Shown: one piece after another, positions 8,690-16,885 of the stretch
How the letters are laid out: the number at the start of each line of letters is the position of its first letter
How positions within the stretch are numbered: the stretch's first letter is position 1
Source of the DNA: Falsiroseomonas ponticola
GTDB taxonomy: Bacteria; Pseudomonadota; Alphaproteobacteria; Acetobacterales; Acetobacteraceae
Reading direction: 5' to 3'
Assembly: GCF_016805305.1 (NCBI RefSeq)
Contig: NZ_JAERQN010000017.1
Span: forward strand, 1-64,000
DNA: 64,000 bases
The notes under the pieces: generated by a model
What the model was told of the DNA's origin: nothing
The model's database searches: none
Seen by the model: the letters and a program-made list of their open reading frames with translations, nothing else
Translations under genes and position numbers: made by a program

Positions 8690-9724
8690 TTATTCCGCCG
8701 CCGCGGCCTCGTCATTCTCCCCGGCCAGCATGGTGCTGGCCAGGCCGTTCGCCTGGGCGCGGATGCGCTTCTCCACGCTCTCCGCCATGGCGGGGTTGTC
8801 GCGCATGAACTGCTTGGCGTTCTCCCGCCCCTGGCCGATGCGCTGGCTGTCGCAGCTGAACCAGGCGCCGGACTTCTCCACGATGCCGGCCTTGACGCCG
8901 AGGTCGATGAGCTCGCCGACCTTGGAGATGCCCTCGCCATACATGATGTCGAAATCCACCTGCCGGAACGGCGGCGCCATCTTGTTCTTCACCACCTTCA
9001 CGCGGGTCTGGTTGCCCGTCACCGTCTCCCGGTCCTTGATGGAACCGATGCGCCGGATCTCCATGCGGATGGAGGCGTAGAACTTCAGCGCGTTGCCGCC
9101 CGTCGTCGTCTCCGGGTTGCCGAACATCACGCCGATCTTCAGGCGGATCTGGTTCAGGAAGATCAGCAGGGTGTTGGAGCGGGAGACGCTGCCCGTCAGC
9201 TTACGCAGCGCCTGGGACATCAGGCGGGCATGCAGGCCGACATGGCTGTCGCCCATCTCGCCCTCCAGCTCCGCCCGCGGCACCAGCGCGGCCACGCTGT
9301 CCACCACCAGCACGTCGATGGCGCCGGACCGCACCAGCGTGTCGCAGATCTCCAGCGCCTGCTCGCCGGCATCCGGCTGGCTGATCAGCAGGTTCTCCAC
9401 ATCCACGCCCAGCTTCTTGGCGTAGCCGGGGTCCAGCGCGTGCTCCGCGTCGATGAAGGCGCAGGTGCCGCCCTTCTTCTGCGCTTCCGCGATCATGTGC
9501 AGCGCGAGCGTCGTCTTGCCCGAGCTTTCCGGGCCATAGACCTCGATGATCCGGCCCTTCGGCACGCCGCCGATGCCGAGCGCGAGGTCGAGGCCGAGCG
9601 ACCCGGTGGAGATGACCTCCACCTCCTCCGCCGCCGCCTTGTTGCCCATGCGCATGATGGAGCCCTTGCCGAAGGCCCTCTCGATCTGGCTCAGCGCGGC
9701 GTCCAGAGCCTTCGTCTTGTCCAT
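8690..9724 (-). CDS. recA: RecA recombinase
   Basis: ATP-dependent strand-exchange protein and co-protease for SOS. The 344-residue protein starts MDKTKALDAAL. Walker A is GPESSGKT (64-71), and the L1/L2 and LexA-contact regions are present (MSQALRKLTG, NQIRLKIGVMFG, GNPETTTGGNALKFYASIR). An in-frame upstream ATG at 9781 would add 19 residues without homology, so the canonical start is used. The acidic C-terminus (AGENDEAAAAE) is usual. About 190 bases separate it from the upstream kinase gene. No clear alphaproteobacterial SOS box was found there. Confidence 0.97.
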   Translation of the reverse strand: MDKTKALDAALSQIERAFGKGSIMRMGNKAAAEEVEVISTGSLGLDLALGIGGVPKGRIIEVYGPESSGKTTLALHMIAEAQKKGGTCAFIDAEHALDPGYAKKLGVDVENLLISQPDAGEQALEICDTLVRSGAIDVLVVDSVAALVPRAELEGEMGDSHVGLHARLMSQALRKLTGSVSRSNTLLIFLNQIRLKIGVMFGNPETTTGGNALKFYASIRMEIRRIGSIKDRETVTGNQTRVKVVKNKMAPPFRQVDFDIMYGEGISKVGELIDLGVKAGIVEKSGAWFSCDSQRIGQGRENAKQFMRDNPAMAESVEKRIRAQANGLASTMLAGENDEAAAAE

Positions 9725-9917
9725 GAGGCTCGCTCTCCCGAACTCCCGGGCCCGATTCCCGGTATCAACCTGGAGGCGCAATCCCCGGCCGGATCCTCAC
9801 CCGCCGGTCACACCCCGCATCACCTTGGACCAGGAAGCGCCGCGACTCCAAGTGCCGCGCGGCCGCCTGTCCTTCGGCGCGGAATATGGCCTGGAACGGC
9901 CAGCCCGACAAGAACAT

Positions 9918-11489
9918 TTAGGAAACTTTCACCGCCCCTTCCGGCAGGATGCCTTTCAGTTCCGTGACCAGCGCCCCCAGGCTGTAGGGCTTGGCCAGCA
10001 GCCGGATGCGTTCCGCCGCCAGGTCCCGCCCCAGCGCCGCCTCGGCATAGCCGGAGACCAGCAGCACCGGCAGCGTGGGCCAGCGGTCCCTCAACCGGGC
10101 GGCGAGCTCCAGCCCATCCACCCCCGGCATCACCACGTCCGAGACCAGCGCCAGCGGCATGGACTCGACCTTCTCCAGCATCTCCAGCGCCTCTTCCGCG
10201 CAGCCGGCGCTGATCACCTCGAACCCCGCCCGGCGCAGGGCGCGTTCCGCCAGGCGCAGCAGCGGCACCTCGTCCTCCACCAGCAGCACGGCGGGGCCGC
10301 CCGGCAGCGGCTCCGGCGCCGGCGGGGCGGGCGCGGCCACGGGCGGGGCGACCATGGCGGTGGGCACCACCGGGTCCGCCGGCCCTTCATGCCGCGGCAT
10401 CCAGATGCGGAAGCGCGTCCCCTCCCCCCGCCGGCTGTCCACGGCGATGAAGCCGCCGGATTGCCGCACGATGCCATGCACGGTGGACAGGCCGAGCCCC
10501 GTGCCCCCCTGTTCGCGCTTGGTGGTGAAGAACGGGTCGAAGATCCGGGGCAGCACTTCCGGCGGGATGCCGGCACCGCTGTCGGCGACCTCCAGCATCG
10601 CGTAGCGCCCGGCGGGCAGGGTCTCGGTCCCGATCGTCTCCGGCGAGAGCACCACGGCGTGGCCCGTGGCGATGCGCAGCGACCCGCCCTCGGGCATCGC
10701 GTCCCGCGCGTTCAGCGCCAGGTTCATGATGACCTGGTCGAGCTGCGTCGGGTCCATCCGCACGCGGCGCGACGGCTCCTCCAGCGCGATGGAAAGCCGC
10801 ACCCGGCTGCCGAGCAGGCGGCGCAGCAGCTCCCCCATGGCGGAGACGGCGATGTTGAGGTCCACCACGCGCGGCCGCAGCGCCTGCTGCCGGGCGAAGG
10901 CCAGCAGCTGCTTCACCAGCGCGGCGCCGCGCCCGGCGCTTTCCAGCACCTGGCGCAACTCCGCCGCCCCCTCCCCGGCCGGTGCGCGGGACAGGGCGGC
11001 TTCCGCGCTGCCGGCGATCGCGGTCAGCAGGTTGTTGAAGTCATGCGCGATGCCGCCGGCCAGCGCGCCCACGGCCTGCAGCCGCGCCGCCCCCGCCTGC
11101 TGCTCCGCCGGCCGCGCCGCGATGCGCGACAGGCGCAGCACCGCGCCGCGTTCGGGCGACGGCAGGCGCCGGTGCTCCATCTCCAGCCGCGGCGAACCCT
11201 CCGACGCCATGGCGATCGCCACGCGCTGGCCGGTGGCCAGCGCCGTCAGCGCCGCCTCCTTCCCCTCCGCCGCCATCAGCGCGGCGATCGGCAGGCCCGG
11301 CCGCGGCGGCAGCAGCGGGCCGCAGAGCCCGGCGAATTCCGCGTTCCAGGTCAGCAGCCGGTCCTCGGCATCCAGCAGCGCGATCCCGGGCGAGGCCGCG
11401 TCCAGCACCGCGCGCACCATCGCGTCCTCCGCCGGACGGCGGTTGCGGCCACGAAGCAGGTCCTGCAGGGTGCGGCGCGGATCAGGCAT
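9918..11489 (-). CDS. cckA: CckA-type hybrid histidine kinase (PAS, HK, receiver)
   Basis: A 523-residue phosphorelay kinase: PAS-like domain (about 25-125), dimerisation/H-box with phospho-His149 in GGIAHDFNN, ATPase domain (N-box NLALNARDAMPEG, DSGAGIP, GGTGLGLSTVHGI), a Pro/Ala linker and a C-terminal receiver with Asp451 (SDVVMPG) and the KPYSLGAL lysine. In alphaproteobacteria CckA drives CtrA, which controls flagellar and cell-cycle genes, and it often sits beside flhB, as here. Unlike Caulobacter CckA no membrane helices are present. The ATG at 11489 has AGGAGA 6 bases upstream, better than the GTG at 11531. The symbol rests on architecture and synteny. Confidence 0.75.
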   Translation of the reverse strand: MPDPRRTLQDLLRGRNRRPAEDAMVRAVLDAASPGIALLDAEDRLLTWNAEFAGLCGPLLPPRPGLPIAALMAAEGKEAALTALATGQRVAIAMASEGSPRLEMEHRRLPSPERGAVLRLSRIAARPAEQQAGAARLQAVGALAGGIAHDFNNLLTAIAGSAEAALSRAPAGEGAAELRQVLESAGRGAALVKQLLAFARQQALRPRVVDLNIAVSAMGELLRRLLGSRVRLSIALEEPSRRVRMDPTQLDQVIMNLALNARDAMPEGGSLRIATGHAVVLSPETIGTETLPAGRYAMLEVADSGAGIPPEVLPRIFDPFFTTKREQGGTGLGLSTVHGIVRQSGGFIAVDSRRGEGTRFRIWMPRHEGPADPVVPTAMVAPPVAAPAPPAPEPLPGGPAVLLVEDEVPLLRLAERALRRAGFEVISAGCAEEALEMLEKVESMPLALVSDVVMPGVDGLELAARLRDRWPTLPVLLVSGYAEAALGRDLAAERIRLLAKPYSLGALVTELKGILPEGAVKVS

Positions 11490-11569
11490 TCGGTTCTCCT
11501 CGGCGGCACCCCGCCAGGCCCCGGGGATCACCCTGGGACGGCAGCGAGGGCACGGGCGTGATCACGGCG

Positions 11570-12634
11570 TCAAGCATGCCGTGCGGCGGCGCCATTCTGG
11601 CGCCAGACATAGGCGATGATCTCGGCCACCGCCTGGTAGTGTTCCGCGGGAATCTCCGCATCGACCTCCAGCCGCCACAGCGCGCGCGCCAGCGGCGGAT
11701 TGGCCACCAGCGGCACGCCGGCCTTCGTCGCGGCATCGCGGATGCGCGCCGCCATGGCATCGACGCCCTTGGCCACGACCTTCGGCGCGGCCTCCCCGCC
11801 GCCATAGGCCAGGGCCACGGCGTAGTGCGTGGGATTGGTGATGACGACGGCGGCGTTGGGCACAGCGGCCATCATGCGCCGCCGCCCCTGGGCCTGGCGC
11901 ATCTGCTTGCGGCGCGCCTTCAGCATCGGGTCGCCGTCGGATTCCTTCGCCTCGTCCCGCAGGTCCTGCCGGCTCATCCGCATCTGGCGCGCGAAGCGGA
12001 AGCGGACCCAGAAGAGGTCGAGCAGCGCCACCCCGGCGAAGGCGGCCAGCGCCGCCAGCATCAGCCGCATCGCCACCGCGCCCGCCGCCTGCGGCAGCGC
12101 CGCCGCGGGCTGGTGCAGCGCCGCCTGGAGCGCGGAGAGATCCGACCCCACATGCCACAGCGCGGCGCCGACGATGCCGAGCTTCACCAGCGTGCGGAGG
12201 AACTCCATCAGCGCCTCCGGCCCCACCAGCCGCTTCAGCCCCGCCCAGGGGCTGACCTTGCTGAGCCGCGGCACCATGGACTTGGCGGAGACGAGGCCGC
12301 CGGTCTGCACCAGCGTCGCCGCCGCGGCGCCCAGCATGACCGCCACCGCGATGGGCGCCACCACCAGCCCGCCCTTCCAGAACAGGGCCAGCGCCGCATC
12401 CGCCATGCCGAGGCCATGCGCCGATTCAAGCGCGCCGCGCATGGCGCGCATCAGGTCGAAGCCCAGCGTCGGCAGGACCAGCATCGTCGCCAGCGTCCCC
12501 GCCGCCAGGCCCGCCCAGCCCACCACCTCCCGCGACAGCGCGACCTGCCCTTCCTCCCGCGCCCGCTGCAGGCGCTTCGGTGTGGCGGCCTCGGTCTTGT
12601 CGCCGGCCTCCGGGCCATCACCCTCCTCGGCCAC
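11570..12634 (-). CDS. flhB: Flagellar export switch protein FlhB
   Basis: Component of the flagellar type III export gate that switches substrates from rod/hook to filament. The 354-residue protein has the basic N-terminus GDKTEAATPKRLQRAREEGQ, four hydrophobic segments (about 38-60, 88-112, 145-165, 188-210) and the cytoplasmic autocleavage site Asn267-Pro268-Thr269-His270 followed by YAVALAY. It is the last flagellar gene of the leftward flgB-flgC-fliE-fliQ-fliR-flhB unit, starting 3 bases after fliR. The CckA-type kinase follows 80 bases later. Confidence 0.96.
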   Translation of the reverse strand: MAEEGDGPEAGDKTEAATPKRLQRAREEGQVALSREVVGWAGLAAGTLATMLVLPTLGFDLMRAMRGALESAHGLGMADAALALFWKGGLVVAPIAVAVMLGAAAATLVQTGGLVSAKSMVPRLSKVSPWAGLKRLVGPEALMEFLRTLVKLGIVGAALWHVGSDLSALQAALHQPAAALPQAAGAVAMRLMLAALAAFAGVALLDLFWVRFRFARQMRMSRQDLRDEAKESDGDPMLKARRKQMRQAQGRRRMMAAVPNAAVVITNPTHYAVALAYGGGEAAPKVVAKGVDAMAARIRDAATKAGVPLVANPPLARALWRLEVDAEIPAEHYQAVAEIIAYVWRQNGAAARHA

Positions 12635-12637
12635 CGC

Positions 12638-13420
12638 TCAGCGCGCCCCTGGCAGGGCGGCGAAGCCCACGCGCAGCGCCTCCAGCAGCGTCGCGATCAT
12701 CGGCGGCGCCAGCAGGGCCAGCAGGCCGAGCCCGGCCAGGATCTGCCCCGGCACGGCGATGAAGAAGGTCTGCACCTGCGGCGCCAGGCGCGACAGCAGG
12801 CCGAGCGCCACGTTCAGCAGCACCGCGCCGACCACGAAGGGCGCCGAGATGCGCAGCGCGAGGTCGAGGGAATCGGCGCCGATCCGCGCCACCGCCAGCG
12901 CCCCCGGCCCCGCCGGGAAGGGCGCGCCCGCCGGCATCACCGCGTAGCTTTCCGCCAGCGCCGCCAGCGGCACCTGGTAGAGCCCGGTGGACAGCACCAG
13001 CACCGCCGCCATCAGCGCGAAGGCCCGCCCCAGCGCCGTGCCGCCCATGCCGAGCGAGGCGTCGTAGGCAAACAGGCTCGACAGCCCGACCAGCGTCGCG
13101 ACCGCCTGCCCCGCCATGGCGAAGGCGATCACCAGGATGCGCGCCAGCGTGCCGATCCACAGGCCGACGACGATCTCCGTCACCACCAGCCGCGTCATCT
13201 CCGCCAGGTCGTCCGGCATGGGCGGCAGGCCCGGCGCCAGCACGGGCAGCAGCAGCGCGACGAGCGCGAGGCCGAGGCCGAGCCGCAGCGGCGCCGGCAC
13301 CTCCGCCTCCCCCACGCCCGGCAGCAGCATCACCGCGGCACCCAGCCGGGCGAAGGCCAGCGCGGCCTGGAACACCAGGCCGGGCAGCATCTGCAGCAGC
13401 GCGTGGTCCGCTTCCGTCAC
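12638..13420 (-). CDS. fliR: Flagellar export gate protein FliR
   Basis: Inner-membrane subunit of the export gate, which assembles with FliP and FliQ. It is 260 residues with six predicted hydrophobic segments. Recognisable parts are LVFQAALAFARLGAAVMLLPG, the ALVALLLPVL helix and the LRISAPFVVGAVLLNVALGLLSR block near the C-terminus. The start is a GTG at 13420 whose last two bases form part of the fliQ TGA (GTGA overlap). Upstream in-frame codons are only the out-of-frame reading of fliQ. Translation is probably coupled to fliQ. Confidence 0.93.
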   Translation of the reverse strand: MTEADHALLQMLPGLVFQAALAFARLGAAVMLLPGVGEAEVPAPLRLGLGLALVALLLPVLAPGLPPMPDDLAEMTRLVVTEIVVGLWIGTLARILVIAFAMAGQAVATLVGLSSLFAYDASLGMGGTALGRAFALMAAVLVLSTGLYQVPLAALAESYAVMPAGAPFPAGPGALAVARIGADSLDLALRISAPFVVGAVLLNVALGLLSRLAPQVQTFFIAVPGQILAGLGLLALLAPPMIATLLEALRVGFAALPGAR

Positions 13421-13692
13421 GGCATGCCGCCGAGCGCCACCATGCGGTCGAACAGCGTGCTGCTCCATCCCTGCATGACGGAGGCGGTGAAGGGCCCCAG
13501 CAGCAGCATCAGCGCGCCGCCCATCACCAGCTTCGGCAGGAAGGCCAGCGTCGCCTCCTGCACCTGCGTCAGCGCCTGCACCAGGGAGACGGCGAGGCCC
13601 ACCACCAGCACCGCGACCAGCGGCGGCCCCATCACCTGCATCGAGACCCAGATCGCTTCGCGAAGCGACTGGGCCATGGCTTCCTCGACCAT
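13417..13692 (-). CDS. fliQ: Flagellar export gate protein FliQ
   Basis: A 91-residue two-helix membrane protein of the export gate. The helices span about 17-40 and 52-76, with the conserved VSLVQALTQVQEATLAFLPKL segment between them. It sits between fliE and fliR as expected, 61 bases after fliE, and its TGA overlaps the fliR GTG. An intercistronic dyad (13733-13755) overlaps the end of fliE just upstream. Confidence 0.95.
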   Translation of the reverse strand: MVEEAMAQSLREAIWVSMQVMGPPLVAVLVVGLAVSLVQALTQVQEATLAFLPKLVMGGALMLLLGPFTASVMQGWSSTLFDRMVALGGMP

Positions 13693-13753
13693 CCTGCCCT
13701 CCTGGCACCCCGCATCCCCTCATGGGCGCGGCGACGCACGCGACCGGCGTGCG

Positions 13754-14068
13754 TCAGATCGGCATGCGCATCACATCCTGATAGGCGGCGACCACGCGGT
13801 CCCGCACCGCGACCGTGGTCTGCAGGGCGAGTTCGGCGCGGGAGATGGCGAGCACCGCTTCCGTCACGCTGCCCTGGCCCATCAGCGCCTGGGTGGAGGC
13901 GGCATCGGCGCTGCGGCCGAGCTCGACGGCGCTTTCCATGGCGCGGGCCAGGACGCCGCCGAAGCCGCCCTGCTCCCCGCCCGTCGCCGCCGTGCCGCCG
14001 CCGGCCTGCGCGGCATAGGCGGCCGCGGCGCGCAGCGCGCCGGTCGTGCCGGCTACCGGCATGGCCAC
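13754..14068 (-). CDS. fliE: Flagellar hook-basal body protein FliE
   Basis: A 104-residue MS-ring/rod junction protein. The family C-terminus is clear: VTEAVLAISRAELALQTTVAVRDRVVAAYQDVMRMPI-type helices ending in Ile. The N-terminus is Ala/Gly-rich and poorly conserved, as usual. It lies 19 bases downstream of flgC. A 9-bp dyad (gacgcacgc/gcgtgcgtc) covers its stop codon and may slow or stabilise the transcript before fliQ. Confidence 0.93.
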   Translation of the reverse strand: MAMPVAGTTGALRAAAAYAAQAGGGTAATGGEQGGFGGVLARAMESAVELGRSADAASTQALMGQGSVTEAVLAISRAELALQTTVAVRDRVVAAYQDVMRMPI

Positions 14069-14087
14069 TCAGTCCGCCCCGGCATGC

Positions 14088-14495
14088 TCAGCGCAGCGCC
14101 TCGATCGCGCGGGTCAGCATGCCGCGCGTCGTCTCCAGGACCGAGAGGTTGGCGCTGTAGCTGCGCTGCGCCTCCCGCATGTCCATCACCTCGACCAGGC
14201 TGTCCACGTTCGGCGTCTTGACGTAGCCGCGCGCATCGGCGGCGGGATGGCTCGGTTCGTAGCGCGTCGGGAAGTCGCCGGGCGCGGTGCCGATGCGCGA
14301 CACGCTCACCAGCTCCGCCCCCATGGCGCGATCGAGGCGGTTGGCGAAGTTCACGGTGCGGCGGCGATAGGGGTCGGCGCCCGGCGCCTCCCCGGTGCTG
14401 TCGCGGTTGGCCAGGTTCTCCGCCACCACGCGAAGCCGGGTGGATTGCGCCGCCATGCCGGCGGCCGAGATGCGAAGCGCGCGATCAAGATCCAT
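14088..14495 (-). CDS. flgC: Flagellar basal-body rod protein FlgC
   Basis: A proximal rod protein of 135 residues, a typical length. It begins MDLDRALRISAAGMAAQSTR, the family N-terminal helix, includes NLANRDST (ANxxT-type rod signature), and ends with MREAQRSYSANLSVLETTRGML, the C-terminal helix that forms the rod core. The ATG at 14495 was chosen because it gives the conserved N-terminus. It lies 28 bases after flgB and before fliE. Confidence 0.95.
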   Translation of the reverse strand: MDLDRALRISAAGMAAQSTRLRVVAENLANRDSTGEAPGADPYRRRTVNFANRLDRAMGAELVSVSRIGTAPGDFPTRYEPSHPAADARGYVKTPNVDSLVEVMDMREAQRSYSANLSVLETTRGMLTRAIEALR

Positions 14496-14523
14496 GCGGT
14501 GCTGCCTCCTCCTGCCGCCCCGC

Positions 14524-14946
14524 TCAGCCCTGTCGGCCGAGCGCGAGGCGGACCATGCCCATGACGCTGCGATGCACGGCCATGGCCAGCGCATGCGCGG
14601 TATCGGTTTCCGCCACCCGGACCGCTTCCCGGTCCAGCGAGACGGCGTTCCCATCCGGCGCCGTCTCCGCCAGCGCGCGGTCCTGCGCGGTGCCGGCCGT
14701 GGCCTGCCCGGTGCCGCGGAGATGCGCGGGCGAGGTGCGCGCCAGCGGCGGCGCGCCGGCCGCGGACAGGACCTGGGCGAAGGGCACCACGTCCCGCGGC
14801 CGGTAGGCCGGCGTGTCGGCATTGGCGATGTTCTGCGCCAGCACCACCGTCCGCCGGTCCAGCCAGGCAAGGCGGCGCTGCGCCAGCGCCAGCACGTCAT
14901 GCCCCCCGCCGGCCGGCCTTCGCGTCGATGTGCCCGTCACGTCCAT
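14524..14946 (-). CDS. flgB: Flagellar basal-body rod protein FlgB
   Basis: A proximal rod protein of 140 residues. The rod signature is VLAQNIANADTPAYRPRDV, and the C-terminal helix is ALAMAVHRSVMGMVRLALG. The ATG at 14946 follows AGGATGGGGC. In-frame codons further upstream run into the divergent regulatory region and lack homology. It is the first gene of the leftward flgBC-fliE-fliQR-flhB unit, with a 146-base divergent spacer before the 83-residue orphan at 15093. Confidence 0.92.
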   Translation of the reverse strand: MDVTGTSTRRPAGGGHDVLALAQRRLAWLDRRTVVLAQNIANADTPAYRPRDVVPFAQVLSAAGAPPLARTSPAHLRGTGQATAGTAQDRALAETAPDGNAVSLDREAVRVAETDTAHALAMAVHRSVMGMVRLALGRQG

Positions 14947-15092
14947 GCCCCATCCTGGCCCCGGGGTGATGAAGGAAGGGTTTCGATCGCGGGGTGGCCA
15001 CGCCGCTCGCGGGGGCCCGCGCCCGCCGTGCCGCTGAGGTAACCGCGCCGGCGTAGAGGAAGCGTTCATCCCGCCATGCGCCAATGGGCGCC

Positions 15093-15344
15093 ATGCCGAA
15101 AACCGCCACCCATGCCGAGGCCGTCCACGCCGCCATCGAGGCCATGGGCGGCACCGTGGCCGTCGCCCGCGCGCTGGTGGAAGGCGGGCGGCGCGTCGAT
15201 CTCGAAGGGCTCGACCGCGATGCGGCCGCGCTCTGCGCCGCCGTCATGGCCCTGTCGCCGGAGGATGGGCGGCGCCTGCGCCCGGCGCTGGAGGCGCTGC
15301 TGCGCCAGGTGGATGGCCTGACCGCCGAGGTGGCCCGGCACTGA
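15093..15344 (+). CDS. Uncharacterised 83-residue helical protein beside flgB
   Basis: A small soluble protein of unknown function, starting MPKTATHAEAVHAAIEAMGG. It is helix-rich with alternating charged and Leu/Ala residues (VARALVEGGRRVDLEGLDRD, RRLRPALEALLRQVDGL), with no membrane segment or known motif. It diverges from flgB and precedes fliO and fliP, so it may belong to the flagellar regulon. An in-frame ATG at 15084 is possible. A hairpin follows its stop. Confidence 0.65.
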   Translation: MPKTATHAEAVHAAIEAMGGTVAVARALVEGGRRVDLEGLDRDAAALCAAVMALSPEDGRRLRPALEALLRQVDGLTAEVARH

Positions 15345-15363
15345 CGCGGCAGGACGCCGCGTC
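15343..15363 (+). terminator. Hairpin after the 83-residue orphan gene
   Basis: An 8-bp stem (gacgcggc with gccgcgtc) and aggac loop overlap the TGA of the orphan gene. No T-run follows, so it may be a pause or partial terminator before fliO. Confidence 0.4.
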
Positions 15364-15419
15364 CTCGACACCCCAATCGAAAACACCCCTGTCGAAACGG
15401 GACTCCAGGATGGAGCGGG

Positions 15420-15695
15420 ATGAACGACATCAGCCTTCTGACCGCGGGCCTGACGGCCGGCGCCGCGCTGGTCGCGGTGCTGGCCGCGCTGCTGCTGACG
15501 GCGCGCATGGCGCGCGCGGCCGGGATCGGCGCCCGCACCGGCCGCCGCCTGGCGGTGGAGGAGACGCTGGCGCTGGACAGCCGCCGGCGCCTGGTGCTGC
15601 TGCGCTGCGACGGCCGGTCCCTGCTGCTGCTGACCGGCGGCGCGCAGGACCAGGTGGTGGGCTGGCTGCCGGATCCCGGGCCGCCTTCCTCCTGA
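15420..15695 (+). CDS. fliO: Flagellar biosynthetic protein FliO
   Basis: A 91-residue FliO-type protein assisting FliP assembly. One N-terminal membrane helix (about 8-31) is followed by a small cytoplasmic beta domain with LAVEETLALDSRRRLVLLRCDGRSLLLLTGG, the family signature. The ATG at 15420 has GGAG about 5 bases upstream. Its TGA at 15693-15695 lies inside the beginning of fliP, in another frame. Confidence 0.88.
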   Translation: MNDISLLTAGLTAGAALVAVLAALLLTARMARAAGIGARTGRRLAVEETLALDSRRRLVLLRCDGRSLLLLTGGAQDQVVGWLPDPGPPSS

Positions 15696-16414
15696 TCCTG
15701 CTGGCGCTGCTGCTGGGGCCCAGCGGCGGCGCGCTGGCGCAGAGCCTGAACATCGACCTCGGCGCCGCCGGCACCGGCCAGGGCGGCACCACGGCGCGGC
15801 TGGTGCAGCTGACGGCGCTGGTCGGGCTGCTTTCCCTCGCGCCGTCGCTGCTGGTGATGATGACGGCCTTCGGGCGCATCGTCATCGTCCTCGCCTTGCT
15901 GCGCAGCGCCATCGCCGCGCCGTCCATCCCGCCCAACCCGGTGCTGGTGGGCCTCGCGCTGTTCCTGACCCTCTTCGTCATGGAACCCGTGCTGCAGGCC
16001 TCCTGGACGCAGGGCATCCAGCCCCTGTCGGAAGGGCGGATCGGGGAACTCGCCGGCCTCCAGGCGGCGGCGGAGCCGTTCCGGCGCTTCATGGCCTCCC
16101 AGGTGCGGGAAGCGGACCTCCAGCTGTTCATGGACCTCGCCCGCCTGCCGCCCTCCACGGCCGGGGAGGCGCCGTGGCGCGTGCTGACGCCGGCCTTCAT
16201 GGTCAGCGAATTGCGCCGTGCCTTCGAGATCGGCTTCCTGATCTTCCTGCCCTTCCTGGTGATCGACCTGGTCGCCGCCAGCCTGCTGATGTCGCTCGGC
16301 ATGATGATGCTGCCGCCGACGGTGGTGGCGCTGCCCTTCAAGCTGGCCTTCTTCGTGCTGATCGATGGCTGGCGCCTGGTGGCGGGCAGCCTGGTGCAGG
16401 GTTTCGTGCCATGA
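15662..16414 (+). CDS. fliP: Flagellar export gate protein FliP, non-canonical start
   Basis: Core export-gate membrane protein. The signature blocks are all present: TAFGRIVIVLALLRSAI, PPNPVLVGLALFLTLFVM, TPAFMVSELRRAFEIGFLIFLPFLVIDLV and MMMLPPTVVALPFKL. A cleavable signal (LILLALLLGPSGGALA) precedes the mature part. No ATG, GTG or TTG exists in frame between the fliO shadow and the signal. The best candidates are CTG at 15662 (AGGTGG just upstream, an Arg in the n-region, 250 residues) or CTG at 15692, which overlaps the fliO TGA. A frameshift product from fliO is also possible. Confidence 0.9.
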   Translation: MAAGSRAAFLLILLALLLGPSGGALAQSLNIDLGAAGTGQGGTTARLVQLTALVGLLSLAPSLLVMMTAFGRIVIVLALLRSAIAAPSIPPNPVLVGLALFLTLFVMEPVLQASWTQGIQPLSEGRIGELAGLQAAAEPFRRFMASQVREADLQLFMDLARLPPSTAGEAPWRVLTPAFMVSELRRAFEIGFLIFLPFLVIDLVAASLLMSLGMMMLPPTVVALPFKLAFFVLIDGWRLVAGSLVQGFVP

Positions 16415-16442
16415 TCGCGACGATGCCAGGGAGGACGGCGCC

Positions 16443-16811
16443 ATGATCTTCACCACCACCAGCACGGTCGAGGGGCGGGAGGTCGATCGCTACCTCGGCG
16501 TCGTCTTCGGCGATGCCGTGCTCGGCGTGAACGTCTTCAAGGACCTGCTCGGCGGGCTGCGCGACATCATCGGCGGCCGGTCCGGCACCTATGAACGGGA
16601 ACTCGGCTCGGCGCGGGACACGGCGCTGGCCAATCTCAGCCAGCAGGCCGCGGCGGTGGGCGCCGATGCCGTGCTCGGCATCGACATCGACTACGAGGTG
16701 CTGGGCAGCAACAACGGCATGCTGATGGTCAGCGCCTCCGGCACCGCGGTGAAGCTGAAGCCGGCCGCGGGCGCCGCCGGCGCCTCGCCCTGGGGGCGTT
16801 CGCCGGGGTAA
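16443..16811 (+). CDS. UPF0145 (YbjQ-like) protein
   Basis: A 122-residue protein of the YbjQ/UPF0145 family of unknown function, sometimes annotated as heavy-metal-binding. Family blocks are TTTSTVEGREVDRYLGVVFG, ERELGSARDTAL and GADAVLGIDIDYEVLG. The ATG at 16443 gives the conserved MIFTTTSTVEG start. It lies 28 bases after fliP in the same direction, perhaps only by chance. Confidence 0.88.
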   Translation: MIFTTTSTVEGREVDRYLGVVFGDAVLGVNVFKDLLGGLRDIIGGRSGTYERELGSARDTALANLSQQAAAVGADAVLGIDIDYEVLGSNNGMLMVSASGTAVKLKPAAGAAGASPWGRSPG

Positions 16812-16885
16812 GTTTTCGCAACCCAGGATTGTGCTTGCGTTGCGCCATGCCCGCTTCGTAACGTCCCCGCAAGGGGAGGACGGCC

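Noticed and set aside
9894..9915. GAAC repeats upstream of recA resembling an SOS box
   Set aside because: The spacing is 14 bases, whereas the alphaproteobacterial box is GTTC-N7-GTTC (GAAC-N7-GAAC). It also lies just before the kinase stop region rather than at a clear promoter.
15015..15040. Possible sigma-54 site upstream of flgB
   Set aside because: The leftward sequence has GGCAC but GCGC instead of TTGC at -12. Too weak next to the exact matches before flgF and flgI.
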